The notes beneath the pieces are model-generated. The model was not told the origin of the DNA, made no database searches, and saw only the letters and a program-made list of their open reading frames with translations. Position numbers and translations under genes: made by a program. From positions 558,001 through 622,000 of the forward strand of contig NZ_JAAOYX010000001.1 of assembly GCF_011759605.1 (NCBI RefSeq): a stretch of DNA of 64,000 bases, given 5' to 3'. The DNA comes from Luteibacter sp. SG786. GTDB taxonomy: Bacteria > Pseudomonadota > Gammaproteobacteria > Xanthomonadales > Rhodanobacteraceae. Below, piece by piece: positions 17,593 through 25,711 of the stretch. Numbering within the stretch: the stretch's first letter is position 1; every line of letters begins with the position of its first letter.

Positions 17593-18771
17593 ATGGTGAA
17601 CGACGCGACGCCAGGGGAAAGCGCCGGCCATCGCGCCTGCCGTTTCCTGCCCATACGCACGGCCCTCCGCAGGGCCGCGATCGGCTGCGTGTTGATCCTG
17701 GGGCTGGGCGCCGCACCCGCGTTCGCAGGCTCGCTTTACCGCTGCGTCGGCACCACGGGCGAAACCGTGTTTTCCGGCAGCACCGCAGGCTACAAGGACT
17801 GCAAGCGCATCGGCAGCACGCCGGGCGCAAGGCCGGCGCGGTCGGCGGTTGCGAAGGAATCGTCGCAGGGGAGGGGGCGGAGCGGGGCAGCCCGGGAGCC
17901 GCAATCGGGTGGTCCGGATGCGGCGGCTCCGGCTTCCCAGGCAGCGCAGCCGGGCTCCTTCCGTGGCGTGCTGGGGTCGGTGGTTTCCGCGCCATCGACC
18001 GCTGCCTTCGCCGGCGTAAGCGGCGATGTGGTCGGGGAAGGGGAGGGCCAGACACTGCCGCCGGTCACCGCGCCCAGGGGCAGCTGGGACTACCGGGAGT
18101 CGGCCACGCAGGACCTGACGGCCTCGCTCGCGCCTGCTGCACCGAAGGGCTCGCGCGTGCTGCGCGGTGCGGTCTATCGGATCACGCGGCCCGACGGCGG
18201 CGTCGAATACACGAATATCCCGCCCGGTGGCGCTGCCAAGGGTCAGAGCATCAAGATGCTCTTTACCTATATCGCCACCTGTGCGGCCTGCGACGTCCAT
18301 TCCAGGATCGACTGGAACAACGTGGCGCTCAACCTCACCTCGTTTGGCGACGCCATCCGGTCGGCCAGCGGCGAGTTCGGGGTGGACGAAGCCCTGCTGC
18401 GCGCGGTCATCCACGCCGAGAGCGCCTTCAATCCGCGGGCGCTGTCGGTGGCGGGGGCGCAGGGCCTGATGCAGTTGATCCCGGGTACCGCGCGCGACAT
18501 GGGCGTGCTCGACGCCTTCGACGTGAACCAGAACATCCGCGGTGGCGCACGATACCTGGCCCTGCTGCTGCGGAACTTCAACGGCAACGAGCGCCTGGCC
18601 GCGGCGGCGTACAACGCCGGCCCCGGCGCCGTGCAGAAATACAACGGCGTGCCGCCTTACGACGAAACGCAGGTGTATGTGGAACGCGTGGGGGTGCTGC
18701 GCAAGCGGTATGCGGAAACGTTGAAGCGGCACGCGGCTGCCGGTGTGCCGCTGGCCGATCGCGGCGCGTAA
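17593..18771 (+). CDS. secreted lytic transglycosylase (SLT domain)
   Basis: The 392-residue protein has a long N-terminus with a hydrophobic signal core (residues 29-45, ending AFAG), so it should be exported. Two short DUF4124-like segments (GSLYRCVGTTGETVFS and VYRITRPDGGVEYTNIPP) flank a low-complexity Ala/Ser/Pro linker. The C-terminal SLT domain (about 263-375) has the catalytic Glu276 in HAESAFNP and the motifs GAQGLMQLIPGTA and AAAYNAGPGAV. Such enzymes cut the MurNAc-GlcNAc bond to form 1,6-anhydroMurNAc ends. No strong ribosome-binding site precedes the ATG, so the start is uncertain. Confidence 0.88.
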   Translation: MVNDATPGESAGHRACRFLPIRTALRRAAIGCVLILGLGAAPAFAGSLYRCVGTTGETVFSGSTAGYKDCKRIGSTPGARPARSAVAKESSQGRGRSGAAREPQSGGPDAAAPASQAAQPGSFRGVLGSVVSAPSTAAFAGVSGDVVGEGEGQTLPPVTAPRGSWDYRESATQDLTASLAPAAPKGSRVLRGAVYRITRPDGGVEYTNIPPGGAAKGQSIKMLFTYIATCAACDVHSRIDWNNVALNLTSFGDAIRSASGEFGVDEALLRAVIHAESAFNPRALSVAGAQGLMQLIPGTARDMGVLDAFDVNQNIRGGARYLALLLRNFNGNERLAAAAYNAGPGAVQKYNGVPPYDETQVYVERVGVLRKRYAETLKRHAAAGVPLADRGA

Positions 18772-18780
18772 TGCGCGTTC

Positions 18781-19962
18781 CTACTGCCGCAGTGCCTGCA
18801 TCGGTGCGCTTGGCGGCCTTTGCGCCGGCGTGACGGTCGCGGTGAACGGCGCGCCGTAGCGCAGCCCTGAGATCTGCACGGGTACCCCGGGCTTCAGCGA
18901 GGCTTCGTGCCGGCGCAGGTCAGACGGGTCGAGGATGTCCTCGTCGCCCAGGCGCAGCAGCACGTCGCGCTGCTGGATGCCCGCCAGGGCCGCCGGGCCA
19001 CCGGGCGACACGTCGTTGACAACTACGCCGCGTGCCGCCGAGGGCAGGCCGCTGTTGGCCGACACGGGCACCGCGCCGTAGTCGGCACCGATCCAGCCTC
19101 GCACCACGTGCCCCGTCTGCACGATCTGGTCGAGCACGTTTCGCGCGCTCTGCACGGGAATGGCGAAGCCGATGCCTTCGGCGCCCACGGCCTGTCCGAT
19201 CAGGGAGGTGTTGATGCCCACCAGTTCGCCGTGCGCGTTGACCAGCGCGCCACCCGAATTGCCGAAGTTGATGGCCGCGTCCGTCTGGATGAAGTTCTCC
19301 AGGCTGGAGAGGTTGAGCTGGCGCCCGATGGCGCTCACGATGCCCATCGTCACTGTCTGTCCGATGCCGAAGGGGTTGCCGATGGCCAGCACCACGTCGC
19401 CCACCCGGGGGCGGCTGTCGGCGTCGGTCATCTGGATGGCGGGCAGGTTGCCCGCGTCCACCTTCAGCACGGCAAGGTCGGTTTCGTCATCGGAACCTAC
19501 CACCCTGGCGCTCGCCACGCGCCCGTCGTAGAGGAGCAACTGGATGTCGTCGGCGTTGGCGATGACATGGTTGTTGGTCAATACGTAACCATCGTCGCTG
19601 ACGATCACCCCGGAGCCGAGGTTCTGCTGGCGCCGCGTGCGCGCAGGCCCGGTGGGCACGCTGAAGATGCGTTGCAGCACCGGGTCCGAATAGAGTTCCC
19701 GCGGTTGCTCGGTCACGAGCTTGTTGGCGTAGATATTTACGACCGATGGCGCGGCCTTGGCGACGGCATCGGCATAGGAGACGGGCCCGGCGCCGGCGCC
19801 CGAGGCGGGTGCGGAGGTTTCCCGAGGCGCGGGCGTGCCGACGAAGCGCTGGCGAAGGAATGCGCCGCTACCCGGCCAGAACAGGCCGACGACGAAGGCC
19901 ACGGCCAGGCCGAGCACGACGAAGCGGGCGACGAAGGCAAGCGTGCGAGCGGCGTCTTTCAT
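18781..19962 (-). CDS. DegS/DegP-like trypsin-fold serine protease with PDZ domain
   Basis: The product of about 393 residues has one N-terminal membrane anchor (residues 8-30) and then a periplasmic protease domain with the triad His132 (TNNHVI), Asp162 (ETDLAVLK) and Ser236 (NFGNSGGAL), followed by a single PDZ domain (about 285-380). One PDZ plus a membrane anchor is the layout of DegS, the protease that starts RseA cleavage in the envelope-stress response. No clear ribosome-binding site precedes this ATG; an upstream ATG or GTG would add up to 25 residues. It is divergent from petA. Confidence 0.85.
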   Translation of the reverse strand: MKDAARTLAFVARFVVLGLAVAFVVGLFWPGSGAFLRQRFVGTPAPRETSAPASGAGAGPVSYADAVAKAAPSVVNIYANKLVTEQPRELYSDPVLQRIFSVPTGPARTRRQQNLGSGVIVSDDGYVLTNNHVIANADDIQLLLYDGRVASARVVGSDDETDLAVLKVDAGNLPAIQMTDADSRPRVGDVVLAIGNPFGIGQTVTMGIVSAIGRQLNLSSLENFIQTDAAINFGNSGGALVNAHGELVGINTSLIGQAVGAEGIGFAIPVQSARNVLDQIVQTGHVVRGWIGADYGAVPVSANSGLPSAARGVVVNDVSPGGPAALAGIQQRDVLLRLGDEDILDPSDLRRHEASLKPGVPVQISGLRYGAPFTATVTPAQRPPSAPMQALRQ

Positions 19963-20055
19963 GGAAAGGGCTAGGGATCCTGCGAACCAATACCGCATCC
20001 GGGCGGTTCCGTGGCAGCCCTGTCCCTCATCAGGCACAAGGTGGCGTCCAGTTGA

Positions 20056-20084
20056 TTGTACGTGGCTGGTGCTGACGTTACACT
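20056..20084 (+). promoter_or_regulatory. candidate sigma-70 promoter of petABC
   Basis: TTGTAC and TACACT are separated by exactly 17 bases, about 80 bases before the petA start. The -10 matches four of six consensus bases and the -35 three of six. It is the best-placed candidate in the gap. Confidence 0.35.
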
Positions 20085-20166
20085 GACGCGATTTGCGGAA
20101 GCCGATTTCCGAAAAGAGCCGGCGTTGGGGTCCGCATTCTCAATGGCATAAGTTCCGGAGAGCCTG

Positions 20167-20766
20167 ATGGCGAACGAAGTCGTCGATCACGGGCGCCGTC
20201 GCTTCCTAACCGTTACGACAGCAGTTGTCGGCGGGGCGGGAGTGGTCGCGGCGGTCGTGCCCTTCATCAAGTCGTGGGAACCGAGCGCAAGGGCAAAGGC
20301 AGCGGGGGCGCCTGTCACGGTCGACATCAGTGCCATCGAGGCGGGCCAGAAGGTAACCTTCGCGTGGCGCAGCCTGCCGGTGTTCGTCGTCAATCGCACG
20401 AAGGACCAGCTGGCGCAGCTGAAGGGCCTGGAGCCCCGCTTGCTCGACCCGTCGTCCTCGGATTCGGCGCAGCAGCCCAAGTACGCCACCAACGAAACCC
20501 GCTCCATCAAGCCGGAATGGCTCGTCGTCATCGGCCTCTGCACCCACCTGGGCTGCGTGCCGGACTTCGTGCCCGACATCAAGCCCGAGCCGTTCGATGC
20601 GAACTGGAAGGGCGGCTTCTACTGCCCCTGCCATAAGTCGCGGTACGACCTGTCCGGCCGTGTCTTCAGCGGCGTGCCCGCCCCGAAGAACCTGCCCGTG
20701 CCGCCGTACCACTTCATCGACGACACGCACATCCAGATCGGCGTCGATCCGAAGGAGGCAGGCTGA
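20167..20766 (+). CDS. petA: cytochrome bc1 Rieske iron-sulfur subunit
   Basis: This 199-residue subunit of ubiquinol:cytochrome c reductase carries the 2Fe-2S cluster that takes electrons from quinol. The N-terminus has a twin-arginine signal (GRRRFL) and an uncleaved membrane anchor. The cluster motifs are CTHLGC (Cys125, His127, Cys130) and CPCHKS (Cys153, Cys155, His156). Its stop overlaps the petB start as TGATG. It is the first gene of petABC, with AGTTCCGGAGAGCCTG ahead of the ATG. Confidence 0.97.
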   Translation: MANEVVDHGRRRFLTVTTAVVGGAGVVAAVVPFIKSWEPSARAKAAGAPVTVDISAIEAGQKVTFAWRSLPVFVVNRTKDQLAQLKGLEPRLLDPSSSDSAQQPKYATNETRSIKPEWLVVIGLCTHLGCVPDFVPDIKPEPFDANWKGGFYCPCHKSRYDLSGRVFSGVPAPKNLPVPPYHFIDDTHIQIGVDPKEAG

Positions 20767-22067
20767 TGGCTAACGTCTTTTCCCGCATCGGCGACTGGGT
20801 GAACGAACGGGCACCGAACCTCGCGCCCACGTACCGCAAGCACATGACGGAGTACTTCGCGCCGAAGAACTTCAACCTCTGGTACTACTTCGGCTCGCTG
20901 GCGCTCCTGGTCCTGGTCAATCAGATCGTGACCGGCATCTTCCTCACCATGAACTACAAGACGAGTGCGCTGGAAGCGTTCAACTCCGTCGAGTACATCA
21001 TGCGCGACGTCGAGTGGGGCTGGCTGATCCGCTACATGCACTCCACGGGCGCCTCGCTGTTCTTCGTGGTCGTGTTCCTGCACATGTTCCGCGGCATCAT
21101 GTACGGCTCGTTCAAGCGTCCGCGCGAGCTGGTCTGGATCCTCGGCATGCTGATCTTCCTCGTGCTGATGGCCGAGGCGTTCATGGGCTACGTGCTGCCG
21201 TGGGGCAACATGTCGTTCTGGGGCGCGAAGGTCATCATCTCGCTGTTCGGCACCATTCCCTACATCGGCGGTTCGCTGGTGGAGTGGATCATGGGCGACT
21301 TCCTGCCGGCCGACGCCACGCTCAACCGCTTCTTCGCGCTGCACGTGATCGCTCTGCCCCTGGTGCTGCTGCTCCTGGTGGTGCTGCACCTTGCCGCGCT
21401 GCATGAGGTGGGCTCCAACAACCCCGACGGCGTGGACGTGAAGCACGGGCCGAAGGGCAACAAGTGGAACCCCGAGAAGCCCATCGATGCCATCCCGTTC
21501 CATCCGTACTACACGGTGAAGGACCTGGTGGGCGTCGGCTTCTTCCTCACCATCGCCGCGTTCATCATCTTCTTCGCGCCCACGTTCGGCGGCTGGTTCC
21601 TCGAGCACGACAACTTCACCCCGGCGAACAACCTCGTTACGCCGAGCCACATCAAGCCGTCGTGGTACTTCACGCCGTTCTACGCCATCCTGCGCATGAT
21701 CCCGTCCTTCTTCGGCACGGCGATCTGGGGCGTCATCGGCATGTTCGGCGCCATCCTGCTGCTGGCGTTGCTGCCGTGGATCGACAAGGGCGAGGTCCGC
21801 TCGGTGCGCTACCGCGGGCTTGGCTTCCGCATCGCCCTGGGCGTGCTGGTCTTCAGCTTCCTGGCCCTGGGCCTGGTCGGCGCCGGCGTCACCGCCGAGG
21901 TCATTCCGGAGTGGTTCCCGGGTGCCGACGTCACCACCTGGGAGAACGCCTTCGGCCGCCTCATGGTGCTGGGCTATTTCGGTTTCTTCGTATTCGTGTG
22001 GGTTTACACACGCTTCGGCTTCGAGAAGACCAAGCCGGTTCCGGAACGGGTGACGATGCATGATTAA
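20766..22067 (+). CDS. petB: cytochrome b subunit of the bc1 complex
   Basis: The 433-residue integral membrane protein holds the two b hemes and the quinol-oxidation and quinone-reduction sites. It shows the family's paired His ligands in helices 2 and 4 (MHSTGASLFFVVVFLH and LHVIALPLVLLLLVVLH), and the C-terminal cytochrome-b domain. Its end overlaps the petC start by eight bases, so the operon is tightly coupled. Confidence 0.97.
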   Translation: MANVFSRIGDWVNERAPNLAPTYRKHMTEYFAPKNFNLWYYFGSLALLVLVNQIVTGIFLTMNYKTSALEAFNSVEYIMRDVEWGWLIRYMHSTGASLFFVVVFLHMFRGIMYGSFKRPRELVWILGMLIFLVLMAEAFMGYVLPWGNMSFWGAKVIISLFGTIPYIGGSLVEWIMGDFLPADATLNRFFALHVIALPLVLLLLVVLHLAALHEVGSNNPDGVDVKHGPKGNKWNPEKPIDAIPFHPYYTVKDLVGVGFFLTIAAFIIFFAPTFGGWFLEHDNFTPANNLVTPSHIKPSWYFTPFYAILRMIPSFFGTAIWGVIGMFGAILLLALLPWIDKGEVRSVRYRGLGFRIALGVLVFSFLALGLVGAGVTAEVIPEWFPGADVTTWENAFGRLMVLGYFGFFVFVWVYTRFGFEKTKPVPERVTMHD

Positions 22068-22812
22068 GCGCACTATCTCCTCCATCGCCCTGGCGCTGGG
22101 CCTTGCGGTCGCCACCATCCCGGCCCTTGCGTCCGAGGGCGAAGGCCTGGCCCCCGCGGGTACCAACATCCGCGACCAGGCCTCGCTGCAGCGCGGTGCC
22201 AAGTTGTTCTTCAACTACTGCGTCGGCTGCCACTCGCTGAAGTACGTGCGCTATTCGCGCCTCGCCTCCGACCTCGGCCTGTCCGAGGAAGAGGTGATGA
22301 CGAACCTCAACTTCACGGGTGCGAAGTTCGGCGAGCCGGTCATCTCGCACATGCCGGCGGACGACGCGAAAACCTGGTTCGGCAAGGATCCGCCGGACCT
22401 GTCGCTGGAAGCCCGCGCCAAGGGTGTGGACTTCATCTTCAACTACCTGAACTCGTTCTACCTCGATCCCACCCGGCCGGTGGGCTGGAACAACACGGTC
22501 TTCCCGAACGCGTCGATGCCCAACCCGCTGTGGGAGCTCCAGGGCCTGCAGACGGCGGTCCACGGCGAAGCCGCGCCGGGGCAGGAAGCGGTGGTGGAGA
22601 AGCTGCAGATCTCCACGCCGGGCCGCATGAGCCCCGAGGAGTTCCGGGGCGCCACCCGCGACCTGACCGCCTTCCTCGAGTACGCGGCGGAGCCCGCCGC
22701 GCTGGAGCGCCAGTCGATCGGCGTCTGGGTCATCCTGTTTCTGGCCGGCCTGACCTTCCTCCTGTACCTTCTGAAGCATGAGTACTGGAAAGACGTCCAC
22801 GAAAGTCACTGA
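22060..22812 (+). CDS. petC: cytochrome c1 subunit of the bc1 complex
   Basis: The 250-residue protein has a signal peptide (ending PALAS), one covalent heme site CVGCH (Cys54, Cys57, His58), and a C-terminal membrane anchor (about residues 225-243, IGVWVILFLAGLTFLLYLL). It passes electrons from the Rieske protein to soluble or membrane cytochrome c. It is the last gene of petABC; sspA follows 71 bp later, a common order in proteobacteria. Confidence 0.97.
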   Translation: MIKRTISSIALALGLAVATIPALASEGEGLAPAGTNIRDQASLQRGAKLFFNYCVGCHSLKYVRYSRLASDLGLSEEEVMTNLNFTGAKFGEPVISHMPADDAKTWFGKDPPDLSLEARAKGVDFIFNYLNSFYLDPTRPVGWNNTVFPNASMPNPLWELQGLQTAVHGEAAPGQEAVVEKLQISTPGRMSPEEFRGATRDLTAFLEYAAEPAALERQSIGVWVILFLAGLTFLLYLLKHEYWKDVHESH

Positions 22813-22883
22813 CTGACGTCCCCGCGGGGCGGCCGCTGGCCGCCCCGTCATCGATTGATGCAGCAGGGAGGGAGATCGAAAGC

Positions 22884-23528
22884 ATGGTCCAGAACGCACG
22901 TTCGCGCTCGGCACTGACGCTTTACACCAGCGCCGACGACATCCACTGCCACCGCACGCGTCTCGTGTTGGCCGCCAAGGGCGTCGCCTACGACCGGATC
23001 ATCCTCAAAGCCGATCAGCCCACGCCGGACCTGCTGGAACTGAACCCGTACGGCACGCTGCCCACCCTGGTCGACCGCGACCTCACGCTTTACGATCCCG
23101 CGGTAGTCGTTGAGTACCTCGACGAACGCTACCCCCATCCGCCCCTCATGCCCATCGATCCTCTGTCGCGCGCGCGCCTGCGCCTGGCCACGTGGCGGAT
23201 CGAGAACGACTGGCTGCCCGAAATCGAGGCCATCGGGGAGGGCGGCAAGGCGGCCGACGCGGCCCGGAAACGGCTCCGCGAGCACCTGCTGATGACCGTG
23301 CCGCTGTTCCGTGCGTCGCGGTTCTTCCTGAACCCCGAAATGAGCCTCATCGACTGCCTGGTGGCCCCGGTGGTCTGGCGTCTGCCGCATCTGGGCGTGG
23401 ATCTTGGCAAGGACGGCAAACCCATCGTGGATTACGGCGAGCGTCTGTTCCACAGCCAGGGCTTTGCCCGTAGCCTCACGCAGGAAGAGCGTGACATACG
23501 GCCGGACTTCAATTTCGGGCAGGGTTAA
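22884..23528 (+). CDS. sspA: stringent starvation protein A (GST fold)
   Basis: The 214-residue protein has a glutathione S-transferase fold: a thioredoxin-like N-domain (LTLYTSADDIHCHRTRLVLAAKGV, then NPYGTLPTLVDRDLTLYDPAVVVEYLDERYP) and a helical C-domain. SspA binds RNA polymerase in starvation and stress responses and does not act as a classical GST. Position between petC and sspB is the conserved genomic context that identifies it. The start follows GGGAGGGAG. Confidence 0.94.
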   Translation: MVQNARSRSALTLYTSADDIHCHRTRLVLAAKGVAYDRIILKADQPTPDLLELNPYGTLPTLVDRDLTLYDPAVVVEYLDERYPHPPLMPIDPLSRARLRLATWRIENDWLPEIEAIGEGGKAADAARKRLREHLLMTVPLFRASRFFLNPEMSLIDCLVAPVVWRLPHLGVDLGKDGKPIVDYGERLFHSQGFARSLTQEERDIRPDFNFGQG

Positions 23529-23628
23529 CCCCCAGCCGGCCGTATCCCGTAAACTCTTCTCTGGCCTTGCCCTGCCGGGCATCTGGTGATTCCCGACCCA
23601 TACCGGCGGGTACGACGAGGAAGGTTCC

Positions 23629-24084
23629 ATGGATACGAACGAAAGCGCGGGCATGACTTCCAATCGCCCCTACCTGCTGCGGGCCATCTACGACTGGATC
23701 AGCGACAACGGCCTTACCCCGTATGTGCTCGTCGACGCAGGCCAGCCCGGCGTCCGCGTGCCGGCGCACGTGGTGAAGAACGGCCAGGTGGTCTTGAACC
23801 TGGCCATGCGCGCGGTGGCCAACCTAGACCTCGGCAACGACAGGATCTCCTTCCAGGCGCGGTTCTCCGGCGTCAGCCAGTCCATCGTGATTCCCGTGCA
23901 GGCCGTGCTGGCGCTGTACGCGCAGGAAAACGGGCAGGGCATGATGTTCCCGGCCGACGAGAACGATTCCCCGGCGGCGAACGCGGCCGAGCCGTTGGAC
24001 GAAGCCGGTGAAGCCCCCGAGTCCACGGGCGGCGACGACGACCGCCCGAAACGCGGCGCGCCGCATCTTCGCGTGGTGAAGTAA
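23629..24084 (+). CDS. sspB: ClpXP adaptor SspB
   Basis: SspB delivers ssrA-tagged, incompletely translated proteins to ClpXP. The 151-residue product has the conserved substrate-binding domain (about residues 12-120, with RPYLLRAIYDWI and LTPYVLVDA), an acidic flexible linker, and the C-terminal ClpX-binding tail RGAPHLRVVK. It is preceded by GAGGAAGG and follows sspA by 100 bp. Confidence 0.95.
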   Translation: MDTNESAGMTSNRPYLLRAIYDWISDNGLTPYVLVDAGQPGVRVPAHVVKNGQVVLNLAMRAVANLDLGNDRISFQARFSGVSQSIVIPVQAVLALYAQENGQGMMFPADENDSPAANAAEPLDEAGEAPESTGGDDDRPKRGAPHLRVVK

Positions 24085-24160
24085 GGCAGCGCCTGTCGAA
24101 GTCCTATCGCCATCCCTCGATGGCCTTGGCTTTATCTGAGAGCTCTATGTGGAAGCTCTA

Positions 24161-24242
24161 TGTGGGAGCCGCTTCAGCGGCGATGGGTGCTCGTGGGACC
24201 GTTGCCCGCTGCCGCGGGATCGCCGCTGAAGCGGCTCCCACA
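24161..24242. repeat. paired REP palindrome (copy B)
   Basis: It begins TGTGGGAGCCGCTTCAGCGG and ends with the complementary CCGCTGAAGCGGCTCCCACA. Its core (GATGGGTGCT ... GCCCGCTGCCGCGGGATC) is the reverse complement of that in copy A, so the element is inserted in the opposite orientation. It lies in the convergent gap between sspB and the DUF3301 gene. Confidence 0.85.
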
Positions 24243-24262
24243 AGGGCTTCAGGAAGGTCCAG

Positions 24263-24658
24263 TCACTGCAGCCGCCGCCGATCGGCGAGCGACACCACAT
24301 TCCCCGTGTGCACGAAGGCGTCGGTGGCGACGACGGTTTCCAGTTCCGGCGCGCCGGACATCGGCAGTGAGAAGCTGGCGACATCGTTCCCGGCCATCCA
24401 TAGCCGCGCCGCCTGCCTCGATTGGCCGTCTTCGCTTACCTCGAACGCATAACAGCGTTCCAGTCGACGCACACCGTCCACGCCCTGCCAGCGAACGGCG
24501 CGAAGGCCCACGCTCTGGTCCAGCAGTTGCAATCCGTGGCGCTTGCACAGGGCCATAGCGGCGCGCACCGCGATTTCCCGCGCCCGGGTAAGGCGATACC
24601 AGGCGGCGACGCCGGCGGCGAGCAGGAGCAACCAGAAAAGATCGGTGAAGGATGACAT
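24263..24658 (-). CDS. DUF3301 family protein
   Basis: The product of about 131 residues has one N-terminal membrane helix (FTDLFWLLLLAAGVAAWYRL), then AREIAVRAAMALCKRHGLQLLDQSVGLRAVRW, a pattern typical of DUF3301 proteins of gammaproteobacteria, and a soluble beta-rich part. The function is unknown. The ATG at MSSFTDLF fits the family start, but its ribosome-binding site is poor; a GTG 11 codons upstream is possible. It is flanked by two REP palindromes. Confidence 0.75.
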   Translation of the reverse strand: MSSFTDLFWLLLLAAGVAAWYRLTRAREIAVRAAMALCKRHGLQLLDQSVGLRAVRWQGVDGVRRLERCYAFEVSEDGQSRQAARLWMAGNDVASFSLPMSGAPELETVVATDAFVHTGNVVSLADRRRLQ

Positions 24659-24730
24659 GGGAGCAGTGTGTGGCCGCGTGCGCCTCGCCACAAGTCCCTT
24701 GCCTGTCCTCCTGTAACGGCAGCTGTCTTG

Positions 24731-24813
24731 TGTGGGAGCCGGCTATGCCGGCGATCCCGCGGCAGCGGGCAAGCTTGCCGCAAGCGACCATGGCCGCTAT
24801 AGCGGCTCCTACA
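24731..24813. repeat. paired REP palindrome (copy C), overlapping the nadC stop
   Basis: The left half is TGTGGGAGCCGGCTATGCCG, followed by the shared core GCGATCCCGCGGCAGCGGGC; the right half is a slightly diverged CCGCTATAGCGGCTCCTACA. The last bases of the right half (TGTAG on the minus strand) provide the stop codon of nadC, so the element abuts or has trimmed the 3' end of that gene. Confidence 0.85.
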
Positions 24814-25675
24814 GATCGAGGCGGAGCGAGAGGTCGATGGCCTTCACATTCTTGGTCAGCGCACCGCTGGAGATGAAGTCCACGCCGGTCTCGGCGATCG
24901 CGCGGATCGTGTCGATTTCGACATTGCCGGACACTTCCAGCGGAATTCGGCCGGCCGTGTAGGCCACGGCCTCGGTCAGCATGGCCGGTGTGAAGTTGTC
25001 GAGCAGGGCGCGATCGGCACCGGCGGATATGGCTTCCGCTAGTTCGTCCAGCGTTTCCACCTCCACGATGAGTGGCAGGTTCGGATGGATGCTGCGCGCG
25101 GCACGCACCGCCGCCGGAATGCCGCCCGCTGCGATGATGTGGTTTTCCTTGAGCATCATCGCGTCGAACAGGCCGATGCGGTGATTGGTGCCGCCACCGC
25201 AACGGACGGCGTACTTCTGCGCGCGGCGCAGGCCCGGAAGAGTCTTGCGCGTGTCCAGCACGCGAGTACCCGTGCCTGCGATGGCGTCGACATAGCGCGC
25301 CGTCACGGTGGCCGTGGCCGACAGCAGCTGCAGGAAATTCAATGCCGACCGCTCGGCCGTGACGAGCGCGCGGGCCTTGCCGGCGAGGCGACAGATCGCC
25401 GTGCCCGGCGCGACGCGGTCGCCATCGTGCACGAGCCATTCGATGCGCACATCGGGATCCAGCTTGCGGAAGCAGGCATCGAACCAGGCCGAACCGCAAA
25501 GCACGGCCTCCTCGCGACAGGTCAGCACCGCCGTGGCGGTGGCGTTAGGATCCAGCAGGTCGGCCGTCGCGTCGCCGGGACCGATATCCTCGGCAAAAGC
25601 GCGTTCCACATCGGCAAGAATGTCGCCGGCCGGCGGAAGCGCTTCGGCCAGGTGACGCGGATCGGAAAGACTCAT
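24809..25675 (-). CDS. nadC: nicotinate-nucleotide pyrophosphorylase (carboxylating)
   Basis: NadC converts quinolinate and PRPP to nicotinate mononucleotide, CO2 and pyrophosphate in de novo NAD synthesis. The 288-residue product shows EDIGPGDATADL near the N-terminus, ERSALNFLQLLSATAT, the DTRKTLPGLR phosphate-binding motif, KENHI, EVETLDE and a C-terminal ISSGALTKNV. Its TAG stop lies in the terminal bases of a REP palindrome, so the normal C-terminus may be slightly altered, although it still ends in the usual place (AIDLSLRLDL). It follows the DUF1631 gene by 36 bp on the same strand. Confidence 0.96.
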   Translation of the reverse strand: MSLSDPRHLAEALPPAGDILADVERAFAEDIGPGDATADLLDPNATATAVLTCREEAVLCGSAWFDACFRKLDPDVRIEWLVHDGDRVAPGTAICRLAGKARALVTAERSALNFLQLLSATATVTARYVDAIAGTGTRVLDTRKTLPGLRRAQKYAVRCGGGTNHRIGLFDAMMLKENHIIAAGGIPAAVRAARSIHPNLPLIVEVETLDELAEAISAGADRALLDNFTPAMLTEAVAYTAGRIPLEVSGNVEIDTIRAIAETGVDFISSGALTKNVKAIDLSLRLDL

Positions 25676-25711
25676 CGTGCGAGTGCCCAGGGAAGAGGGC
25701 GCTACCTTACC

